Source: Closterium sp. Naga37s-1 (Eukaryota; Streptophyta; Zygnematophyceae; Desmidiales; Closteriaceae). From it: a DNA stretch of 64,000 nt. The position numbers were made by a program, and so were the translations under genes. Shown piece by piece: positions 12,801 through 24,800 of the stretch. The stretch's first letter is position 1, and each line of letters opens with the position of its first letter. Location of the stretch: the NCBI GenBank assembly GCA_947471745.1, contig CANJKZ010000460.1:487001-551000 (forward strand), given 5' to 3'. The notes under the pieces were generated by a model. That model was given only the letters and a program-made list of their open reading frames with translations, ran no database searches and was not told where the DNA came from.

Positions 12801-15800
12801 CGGATGTAGTGAGTCGATTTTTGAAAAGCACGGGATTATCGGATGTAGTGAGTCGATTTTTGAAAAGCACGGGATTTCGGATGTAGTGAGTCGATTTTTG
12901 AAAAGCACGGGATTTCGGATGTAGTGAGTCGATTTTTGAAAAGCACGGGATTTCGGATGTAGTGAGTCGATTTTTGAAAAGCACGGGATTTCGGATGTAG
13001 TGAGTCGATTTTTGAAAAGCATGGGATTTCGGATGTAGTGAGTCGATTTTTGAAAAGCATGGGATTTCGGATGTAGTGAGTCGATTTTTGAAAAGCATGG
13101 GATTTCGGATGTAGTGAGTCGATTTTTGAAAAGCATGGGATTTCGGATGTAGTGAGTCGATTTTTGAAAAGCATGGGATTTCGGATGTAGTGAGTCGATT
13201 TTTGAAAAGCATGGGATTTCGGATGTAGTGAGTCGATTTTTGAAAAGCATGGGATTTCGGATGTAGTGAGTCGATTTTTGAAAAGCATGGGATTTCGGAT
13301 GTAGTGAGTCGATTTTTGAAAAGCATGGGATTTCGGATGTAGTGAGTCGATTTTTGAAAAGCATGGGATTTCGGATGTAGTGAGTCGATTTTTGAAAAGC
13401 ATGGGATTTCGGATGTAGTGAGTCGATTTTTGAAAAGCATGGGATTTCGGATGTAGTGAGTCGATTTTTGAAAAGCATGGGATTTCGGATGTAGTGAGTC
13501 GATTTTTGAAAAGCATGGGATTTCGGATGTAGTGAGTCGATTTTTGAAAAGCATGGGATTTCGGATGTAGTGAGTCGATTTTTGAAAAGCATGGGATTTC
13601 GGATGTAGTGAGTCGATTTTTGAAAAGCATGGGATTTCGGATGTAGTGAGTCGATTTTTGAAAAGCATGGGATTTCGGATGTAGTGAGTCGATTTTTGAA
13701 AAGCATGGGATTTCGGATGTAGTGAGTCGATTTTTGAAAAGCATGGGATTTCGGATGTAGTGAGTCGATTTTTGAAAAGCATGGGATTTCGGATGTAGTG
13801 AGTCGATTTTTGAAAAGCACGGGATTTCGGATGTAGTGAGTCGATTTTTGAAAAGCACGGGATTTCGGATGTAGTGAGTCGATTTTTGAAAAGCACGGGA
13901 TTTCGGATGTAGTGAGTCGATTTTTGAAAAGCATGGGATTTCGGATGTAGTGAGTCGATTTTTGAAAAGCATGGGATTTCGGATGTAGTGAGTCGATTTT
14001 TGAAAAGCATGGGATTTCGGATGTAGTGAGTCGATTTTTGAAAAGCATGGGATTTCGGATGTAGTGAGTCGATTTTTGAAAAGCATGGGATTTCGGATGT
14101 AGTGAGTCGATTTTTGAAAAGCATGGGATTTCGGATGTAGTGAGTCGATTTTTGAAAAGCATGGGATTTCGGATGTAGTGAGTCGATTTTTGAAAAGCAT
14201 GGGATTTCGGATGTAGTGAGTCGATTTTTGAAAAGCATGGGATTTCGGATGTAGTGAGTCGATTTTTGAAAAGCATGGGATTTCGGATGTAGTGAGTCGA
14301 TTTTTGAAAAGCATGGGATTTCGGATGTAGTGAGTCGATTTTTGAAAAGCATGGGATTTCGGATGTAGTGAGTCGATTTTTGAAAAGCATGGGATTTCGG
14401 ATGTAGTGAGTCGATTTTTGAAAAGCATGGGATTTCGGATGTAGTGAGTCGATTTTTGAAAAGCATGGGATTTCGGATGTAGTGAGTCGATTTTTGAAAA
14501 GCATGGGATTTCGGATGTAGTGAGTCGATTTTTGAAAAGCATGGGATTTCGGATGTAGTGAGTCGATTTTTGAAAAGCATGGGATTTCGGATGTAGTGAG
14601 TCGATTTTTGAAAAGCATGGGATTTCGGATGTAGTGAGTCGATTTTTGAAAAGCATGGGATTTCGGATGTAGTGAGTCGATTTTTGAAAAGCATGGGATT
14701 TCGGATGTAGTGAGTCGATTTTTGAAAAGCATGGGATTTCGGATGTAGTGAGTCGATTTTTGAAAAGCATGGGATTTCGGATGTAGTGAGTCGATTTTTG
14801 AAAAGCATGGGATTTCGGATGTAGTGAGTCGATTTTTGAAAAGCATGGGATTTCGGATGTAGTGAGTCGATTTTTGAAAAGCATGGGATTTCGGATGTAG
14901 TGAGTCGATTTTTGAAAAGCATGGGATTTCGGATGTAGTGAGTCGATTTTTGAAAAGCATGGGATTTCGGATGTAGTGAGTCGATTTTTGAAAAGCATGG
15001 GATTTCGGATGTAGTGAGTCGATTTTTGAAAAGCATGGGATTTCGGATGTAGTGAGTCGATTTTTGAAAAGCATGGGATTTCGGATGTAGTGAGTCGATT
15101 TTTGAAAAGCATGGGATTTCGGATGTAGTGAGTCGATTTTTGAAAAGCATGGGATTTCGGATGTAGTGAGTCGATTTTTGAAAAGCATGGGATTTCGGAT
15201 GTAGTGAGTCGATTTTTGAAAAGCATGGGATTTCGGATGTAGTGAGTCGATTTTTGAAAAGCATGGGATTTCGGATGTAGTGAGTCGATTTTTGAAAAGC
15301 ATGGGATTTCGGATGTAGTGAGTCGATTTTTGAAAAGCATGGGATTTCGGATGTAGTGAGTCGATTTTTGAAAAGCATGGGATTTCGGATGTAGTGAGTC
15401 GATTTTTGAAAAGCATGGGATTTCGGATGTAGTGAGTCGATTTTTGAAAAGCATGGGATTTCGGATGTAGTGAGTCGATTTTTGAAAAGCATGGGATTTC
15501 GGATGTAGTGAGTCGATTTTTGAAAAGCATGGGATTTCGGATGTAGTGAGTCGATTTTTGAAAAGCATGGGATTTCGGATGTAGTGAGTCGATTTTTGAA
15601 AAGCATGGGATTTCGGATGTAGTGAGTCGATTTTTGAAAAGCATGGGATTTCGGATGTAGTGAGTCGATTTTTGAAAAGCATGGGATTTCGGATGTAGTG
15701 AGTCGATTTTTGAAAAGCATGGGATTTCGGATGTAGTGAGTCGATTTTTGAAAAGCATGGGATTTCGGATGTAGTGAGTCGATTTTTGAAAAGCATGGGA

Positions 15801-18800
15801 TTTCGGATGTAGTGAGTCGATTTTTGAAAAGCATGGGATTTCGGATGTAGTGAGTCGATTTTTGAAAAGCATGGGATTTCGGATGTAGTGAGTCGATTTT
15901 TGAAAAGCATGGGATTTCGGATGTAGTGAGTCGATTTTTGAAAAGCATGGGATTTCGGATGTAGTGAGTCGATTTTTGAAAAGCATGGGATTTCGGATGT
16001 AGTGAGTCGATTTTTGAAAAGCATGGGATTTCGGATGTAGTGAGTCGATTTTTGAAAAGCATGGGATTTCGGATGTAGTGAGTCGATTTTTGAAAAGCAT
16101 GGGATTTCGGATGTAGTGAGTCGATTTTTGAAAAGCATGGGATTTCGGATGTAGTGAGTCGATTTTTGAAAAGCATGGGATTTCGGATGTAGTGAGTCGA
16201 TTTTTGAAAAGCATGGGATTTCGGATGTAGTGAGTCGATTTTTGAAAAGCATGGGATTTCGGATGTAGTGAGTCGATTTTTGAAAAGCATGGGATTTCGG
16301 ATGTAGTGAGTCGATTTTTGAAAAGCATGGGATTTCGGATGTAGTGAGTCGATTTTTGAAAAGCATGGGATTTCGGATGTAGTGAGTCGATTTTTGAAAA
16401 GCATGGGATTTCGGATGTAGTGAGTCGATTTTTGAAAAGCATGGGATTTCGGATGTAGTGAGTCGATTTTTGAAAAGCATGGGATTTCGGATGTAGTGAG
16501 TCGATTTTTGAAAAGCATGGGATTTCGGATGTAGTGAGTCGATTTTTGAAAAGCATGGGATTTCGGATGTAGTGAGTCGATTTTTGAAAAGCATGGGATT
16601 TCGGATGTAGTGAGTCGATTTTTGAAAAGCATGGGATTTCGGATGTAGTGAGTCGATTTTTGAAAAGCATGGGATTTCGGATGTAGTGAGTCGATTTTTG
16701 AAAAGCATGGGATTTCGGATGTAGTGAGTCGATTTTTGAAAAGCATGGGATTTCGGATGTAGTGAGTCGATTTTTGAAAAGCATGGGATTTCGGATGTAG
16801 TGAGTCGATTTTTGAAAAGCATGGGATTTCGGATGTAGTGAGTCGATTTTTGAAAAGCATGGGATTTCGGATGTAGTGAGTCGATTTTTGAAAAGCATGG
16901 GATTTCGGATGTAGTGAGTCGATTTTTGAAAAGCATGGGATTTCGGATGTAGTGAGTCGATTTTTGAAAAGCATGGGATTTCGGATGTAGTGAGTCGATT
17001 TTTGAAAAGCATGGGATTTCGGATGTAGTGAGTCGATTTTTGAAAAGCATGGGATTTCGGATGTAGTGAGTCGATTTTTGAAAAGCATGGGATTTCGGAT
17101 GTAGTGAGTCGATTTTTGAAAAGCATGGGATTTCGGATGTAGTGAGTCGATTTTTGAAAAGCATGGGATTTCGGATGTAGTGAGTCGATTTTTGAAAAGC
17201 ATGGGATTTCGGATGTAGTGAGTCGATTTTTGAAAAGCATGGGATTTCGGATGTAGTGAGTCGATTTTTGAAAAGCATGGGATTTCGGATGTAGTGAGTC
17301 GATTTTTGAAAAGCATGGGATTTCGGATGTAGTGAGTCGATTTTTGAAAAGCATGGGATTTCGGATGTAGTGAGTCGATTTTTGAAAAGCATGGGATTTC
17401 GGATGTAGTGAGTCGATTTTTGAAAAGCATGGGATTTCGGATGTAGTGAGTCGATTTTTGAAAAGCATGGGATTTCGGATGTAGTGAGTCGATTTTTGAA
17501 AAGCATGGGATTTCGGATGTAGTGAGTCGATTTTTGAAAAGCATGGGATTTCGGATGTAGTGAGTCGATTTTTGAAAAGCATGGGATTTCGGATGTAGTG
17601 AGTCGATTTTTGAAAAGCATGGGATTTCGGATGTAGTGAGTCGATTTTTGAAAAGCATGGGATTTCGGATGTAGTGAGTCGATTTTTGAAAAGCATGGGA
17701 TTTCGGATGTAGTGAGTCGATTTTTGAAAAGCATGGGATTTCGGATGTAGTGAGTCGATTTTTGAAAAGCATGGGATTTCGGATGTAGTGAGTCGATTTT
17801 TGAAAAGCATGGGATTTCGGATGTAGTGAGTCGATTTTTGAAAAGCATGGGATTTCGGATGTAGTGAGTCGATTTTTGAAAAGCATGGGATTTCGGATGT
17901 AGTGAGTCGATTTTTGAAAAGCATGGGATTTCGGATGTAGTGAGTCGATTTTTGAAAAGCATGGGATTTCGGATGTAGTGAGTCGATTTTTGAAAAGCAT
18001 GGGATTTCGGATGTAGTGAGTCGATTTTTGAAAAGCATGGGATTTCGGATGTAGTGAGTCGATTTTTGAAAAGCATGGGATTTCGGATGTAGTGAGTCGA
18101 TTTTTGAAAAGCATGGGATTTCGGATGTAGTGAGTCGATTTTTGAAAAGCATGGGATTTCGGATGTAGTGAGTCGATTTTTGAAAAGCATGGGATTTCGG
18201 ATGTAGTGAGTCGATTTTTGAAAAGCATGGGATTTCGGATGTAGTGAGTCGATTTTTGAAAAGCATGGGATTTCGGATGTAGTGAGTCGATTTTTGAAAA
18301 GCATGGGATTTCGGATGTAGTGAGTCGATTTTTGAAAAGCATGGGATTTCGGATGTAGTGAGTCGATTTTTGAAAAGCATGGGATTTCGGATGTAGTGAG
18401 TCGATTTTTGAAAAGCATGGGATTTCGGATGTAGTGAGTCGATTTTTGAAAAGCATGGGATTTCGGATGTAGTGAGTCGATTTTTGAAAAGCATGGGATT
18501 TCGGATGTAGTGAGTCGATTTTTGAAAAGCATGGGATTTCGGATGTAGTGAGTCGATTTTTGAAAAGCATGGGATTTCGGATGTAGTGAGTCGATTTTTG
18601 AAAAGCATGGGATTTCGGATGTAGTGAGTCGATTTTTGAAAAGCATGGGATTTCGGATGTAGTGAGTCGATTTTTGAAAAGCATGGGATTTCGGATGTAG
18701 TGAGTCGATTTTTGAAAAGCATGGGATTTCGGATGTAGTGAGTCGATTTTTGAAAAGCATGGGATTTCGGATGTAGTGAGTCGATTTTTGAAAAGCATGG

Positions 18801-21800
18801 GATTTCGGATGTAGTGAGTCGATTTTTGAAAAGCATGGGATTTCGGATGTAGTGAGTCGATTTTTGAAAAGCATGGGATTTCGGATGTAGTGAGTCGATT
18901 TTTGAAAAGCATGGGATTTCGGATGTAGTGAGTCGATTTTTGAAAAGCATGGGATTTCGGATGTAGTGAGTCGATTTTTGAAAAGCATGGGATTTCGGAT
19001 GTAGTGAGTCGATTTTTGAAAAGCATGGGATTTCGGATGTAGTGAGTCGATTTTTGAAAAGCATGGGATTTCGGATGTAGTGAGTCGATTTTTGAAAAGC
19101 ATGGGATTTCGGATGTAGTGAGTCGATTTTTGAAAAGCATGGGATTTCGGATGTAGTGAGTCGATTTTTGAAAAGCATGGGATTTCGGATGTAGTGAGTC
19201 GATTTTTGAAAAGCATGGGATTTCGGATGTAGTGAGTCGATTTTTGAAAAGCATGGGATTTCGGATGTAGTGAGTCGATTTTTGAAAAGCATGGGATTTC
19301 GGATGTAGTGAGTCGATTTTTGAAAAGCATGGGATTTCGGATGTAGTGAGTCGATTTTTGAAAAGCATGGGATTTCGGATGTAGTGAGTCGATTTTTGAA
19401 AAGCATGGGATTTCGGATGTAGTGAGTCGATTTTTGAAAAGCATGGGATTTCGGATGTAGTGAGTCGATTTTTGAAAAGCATGGGATTTCGGATGTAGTG
19501 AGTCGATTTTTGAAAAGCATGGGATTTCGGATGTAGTGAGTCGATTTTTGAAAAGCATGGGATTTCGGATGTAGTGAGTCGATTTTTGAAAAGCATGGGA
19601 TTTCGGATGTAGTGAGTCGATTTTTGAAAAGCATGGGATTTCGGATGTAGTGAGTCGATTTTTGAAAAGCATGGGATTTCGGATGTAGTGAGTCGATTTT
19701 TGAAAAGCATGGGATTTCGGATGTAGTGAGTCGATTTTTGAAAAGCATGGGATTTCGGATGTAGTGAGTCGATTTTTGAAAAGCATGGGATTTCGGATGT
19801 AGTGAGTCGATTTTTGAAAAGCATGGGATTTCGGATGTAGTGAGTCGATTTTTGAAAAGCATGGGATTTCGGATGTAGTGAGTCGATTTTTGAAAAGCAT
19901 GGGATTTCGGATGTAGTGAGTCGATTTTTGAAAAGCATGGGATTTCGGATGTAGTGAGTCGATTTTTGAAAAGCATGGGATTTCGGATGTAGTGAGTCGA
20001 TTTTTGAAAAGCATGGGATTTCGGATGTAGTGAGTCGATTTTTGAAAAGCATGGGATTTCGGATGTAGTGAGTCGATTTTTGAAAAGCATGGGATTTCGG
20101 ATGTAGTGAGTCGATTTTTGAAAAGCATGGGATTTCGGATGTAGTGAGTCGATTTTTGAAAAGCATGGGATTTCGGATGTAGTGAGTCGATTTTTGAAAA
20201 GCATGGGATTTCGGATGTAGTGAGTCGATTTTTGAAAAGCATGGGATTTCGGATGTAGTGAGTCGATTTTTGAAAAGCATGGGATTTCGGATGTAGTGAG
20301 TCGATTTTTGAAAAGCATGGGATTTCGGATGTAGTGAGTCGATTTTTGAAAAGCATGGGATTTCGGATGTAGTGAGTCGATTTTTGAAAAGCATGGGATT
20401 TCGGATGTAGTGAGTCGATTTTTGAAAAGCATGGGATTTCGGATGTAGTGAGTCGATTTTTGAAAAGCATGGGATTTCGGATGTAGTGAGTCGATTTTTG
20501 AAAAGCATGGGATTTCGGATGTAGTGAGTCGATTTTTGAAAAGCATGGATTCGGTAGTGAGTCGATTTTTGAAAAGCATGGATTTCGGATGTAGTGAGTC
20601 GATTTTTGAAAAGCATGGGATTTCGGATGTAGTGAGTCGATTTTTGAAAAGCATGGGATTTCGGATGTAGTGAGTCGATTTTTGAAAAGCATGGGATTTC
20701 GGATGTAGTGAGTCGATTTTTGAAAAGCATGGGATTTCGGATGTAGTGAGTCGATTTTTGAAAAGCATGGGATTTCGGATGTAGTGAGTCGATTTTTGAA
20801 AAGCATGGGATTTCGGATGTAGTGAGTCGATTTTTGAAAAGCATGGGATTTCGGATGTAGTGAGTCGATTTTTGAAAAGCATGGGATTTCGGATGTAGTG
20901 AGTCGATTTTTGAAAAGCATGGGATTTCGGATGTAGTGAGTCGATTTTTGAAAAGCATGGGATTTCGGATGTAGTGAGTCGATTTTTGAAAAGCATGGGA
21001 TTTCGGATGTAGTGAGTCGATTTTTGAAAAGCATGGGATTTCGGATGTAGTGAGTCGATTTTTGAAAAGCATGGGATTTCGGATGTAGTGAGTCGATTTT
21101 TGAAAAGCATGGGATTTCGGATGTAGTGAGTCGATTTTTGAAAAGCATGGGATTTCGGATGTAGTGAGTCGATTTTTGAAAAGCATGGGATTTCGGATGT
21201 AGTGAGTCGATTTTTGAAAAGCATGGGATTTCGGATGTAGTGAGTCGATTTTTGAAAAGCATGGGATTTCGGATGTAGTGAGTCGATTTTTGAAAAGCAT
21301 GGGATTTCGGATGTAGTGAGTCGATTTTTGAAAAGCATGGGATTTCGGATGTAGTGAGTCGATTTTTGAAAAGCATGGGATTTCGGATGTAGTGAGTCGA
21401 TTTTTGAAAAGCATGGGATTTCGGATGTAGTGAGTCGATTTTTGAAAAGCATGGGATTTCGGATGTAGTGAGTCGATTTTTGAAAAGCATGGGATTTCGG
21501 ATGTAGTGAGTCGATTTTTGAAAAGCATGGGATTTCGGATGTAGTGAGTCGATTTTTGAAAAGCATGGGATTTCGGATGTAGTGAGTCGATTTTTGAAAA
21601 GCATGGGATTTCGGATGTAGTGAGTCGATTTTTGAAAAGCATGGGATTTCGGATGTAGTGAGTCGATTTTTGAAAAGCATGGGATTTCGGATGTAGTGAG
21701 TCGATTTTTGAAAAGCATGGGATTTCGGATGTAGTGAGTCGATTTTTGAAAAGCATGGGATTTCGGATGTAGTGAGTCGATTTTTGAAAAGCATGGGATT

Positions 21801-24800
21801 TCGGATGTAGTGAGTCGATTTTTGAAAAGCATGGGATTTCGGATGTAGTGAGTCGATTTTTGAAAAGCATGGGATTTCGGATGTAGTGAGTCGATTTTTG
21901 AAAAGCATGGGATTTCGGATGTAGTGAGTCGATTTTTGAAAAGCATGGGATTTCGGATGTAGTGAGTCGATTTTTGAAAAGCATGGGATTTCGGATGTAG
22001 TGAGTCGATTTTTGAAAAGCATGGGATTTCGGATGTAGTGAGTCGATTTTTGAAAAGCATGGGATTTCGGATGTAGTGAGTCGATTTTTGAAAAGCATGG
22101 GATTTCGGATGTAGTGAGTCGATTTTTGAAAAGCATGGGATTTCGGATGTAGTGAGTCGATTTTGAAAAGCATGGGATTTCGGATGTAGTGAGTCGATTT
22201 TTGAAAAGCATGGGATTTCGGATGTAGTGAGTCGATTTTTGAAAAGCATGGGATTTCGGATGTAGTGAGTCGATTTTTGAAAAGCATGGGATTTCGGATG
22301 TAGTGAGTCGATTTTTGAAAAGCATGGGATTTCGGATGTAGTGAGTCGATTTTTGAAAAGCATGGGATTTCGGATGTAGTGAGTCGATTTTTGAAAAGCA
22401 TGGGATTTCGGATGTAGTGAGTCGATTTTTGAAAAGCATGGGATTTCGGATGTAGTGAGTCGATTTTTGAAAAGCATGGGATTTCGGATGTAGTGAGTCG
22501 ATTTTTGAAAAGCATGGGATTTCGGATGTAGTGAGTCGATTTTTGAAAAGCATGGGATTTCGGATGTAGTGAGTCGATTTTTGAAAAGCATGGGATTTCG
22601 GATGTAGTGAGTCGATTTTTGAAAAGCATGGGATTTCGGATGTAGTGAGTCGATTTTTGAAAAGCATGGGATTTCGGATGTAGTGAGTCGATTTTTGAAA
22701 AGCATGGGATTTCGGATGTAGTGAGTCGATTTTTGAAAAGCATGGGATTTCGGATGTAGTGAGTCGATTTTTGAAAAGCATGGGATTTCGGATGTAGTGA
22801 GTCGATTTTTGAAAAGCATGGGATTTCGGATGTAGTGAGTCGATTTTTGAAAAGCATGGGATTTCGGATGTAGTGAGTCGATTTTTGAAAAGCATGGGAT
22901 TTCGGATGTAGTGAGTCGATTTTTGAAAAGCATGGGATTTCGGATGTAGTGAGTCGATTTTTGAAAAGCATGGGATTTCGGATGTAGTGAGTCGATTTTT
23001 GAAAAGCATGGGATTTCGGATGTAGTGAGTCGATTTTTGAAAAGCATGGGATTTCGGATGTAGTGAGTCGATTTTTGAAAAGCATGGGATTTCGGATGTA
23101 GTGAGTCGATTTTTGAAAAGCATGGGATTTCGGATGTAGTGAGTCGATTTTTGAAAAGCATGGGATTTCGGATGTAGTGAGTCGATTTTTGAAAAGCATG
23201 GGATTTCGGATGTAGTGAGTCGATTTTTGAAAAGCATGGGATTTCGGATGTAGTGAGTCGATTTTTGAAAAGCATGGGATTTCGGATGTAGTGAGTCGAT
23301 TTTTGAAAAGCATGGGATTTCGGATGTAGTGAGTCGATTTTTGAAAAGCATGGGATTTCGGATGTAGTGAGTCGATTTTTGAAAAGCATGGGATTTCGGA
23401 TGTAGTGAGTCGATTTTTGAAAAGCATGGGATTTCGGATGTAGTGAGTCGATTTTTGAAAAGCATGGGATTTCGGATGTAGTGAGTCGATTTTTGAAAAG
23501 CATGGGATTTCGGATGTAGTGAGTCGATTTTTGAAAAGCATGGGATTTCGGATGTAGTGAGTCGATTTTTGAAAAGCATGGGATTTCGGATGTAGTGAGT
23601 CGATTTTTGAAAAGCATGGGATTTCGGATGTAGTGAGTCGATTTTTGAAAAGCATGGGATTTCGGATGTAGTGAGTCGATTTTTGAAAAGCATGGGATTT
23701 CGGATGTAGTGAGTCGATTTTTGAAAAGCATGGGATTTCGGATGTAGTGAGTCGATTTTTGAAAAGCATGGGATTTCGGATGTAGTGAGTCGATTTTTGA
23801 AAAGCATGGGATTTCGGATGTAGTGAGTCGATTTTTGAAAAGCATGGGATTTCGGATGTAGTGAGTCGATTTTTGAAAAGCATGGGATTTCGGATGTAGT
23901 GAGTCGATTTTTGAAAAGCATGGGATTTCGGATGTAGTGAGTCGATTTTTGAAAAGCATGGGATTTCGGATGTAGTGAGTCGATTTTTGAAAAGCATGGG
24001 ATTTCGGATGTAGTGAGTCGATTTTTGAAAAGCATGGGATTTCGGATGTAGTGAGTCGATTTTTGAAAAGCATGGGATTTCGGATGTAGTGAGTCGATTT
24101 TTGAAAAGCATGGGATTTCGGATGTAGTGAGTCGATTTTTGAAAAGCATGGGATTTCGGATGTAGTGAGTCGATTTTTGAAAAGCATGGGATTTCGGATG
24201 TAGTGAGTCGATTTTTGAAAAGCATGGGATTTCGGATGTAGTGAGTCGATTTTTGAAAAGCATGGGATTTCGGATGTAGTGAGTCGATTTTTGAAAAGCA
24301 TGGGATTTCGGATGTAGTGAGTCGATTTTTGAAAAGCATGGGATTTCGGATGTAGTGAGTCGATTTTTGAAAAGCATGGGATTTCGGATGTAGTGAGTCG
24401 ATTTTTGAAAAGCATGGGATTTCGGATGTAGTGAGTCGATTTTTGAAAAGCATGGGATTTCGGATGTAGTGAGTCGATTTTTGAAAAGCATGGGATTTCG
24501 GATGTAGTGAGTCGATTTTTGAAAAGCATGGGATTTCGGATGTAGTGAGTCGATTTTTGAAAAGCATGGGATTTCGGATGTAGTGAGTCGATTTTTGAAA
24601 AGCATGGGATTTCGGATGTAGTGAGTCGATTTTTGAAAAGCATGGGATTTCGGATGTAGTGAGTCGATTTTTGAAAAGCATGGGATTTCGGATGTAGTGA
24701 GTCGATTTTTGAAAAGCATGGGATTTCGGATGTAGTGAGTCGATTTTTGAAAAGCATGGGATTTCGGATGTAGTGAGTCGATTTTTGAAAAGCATGGGAT

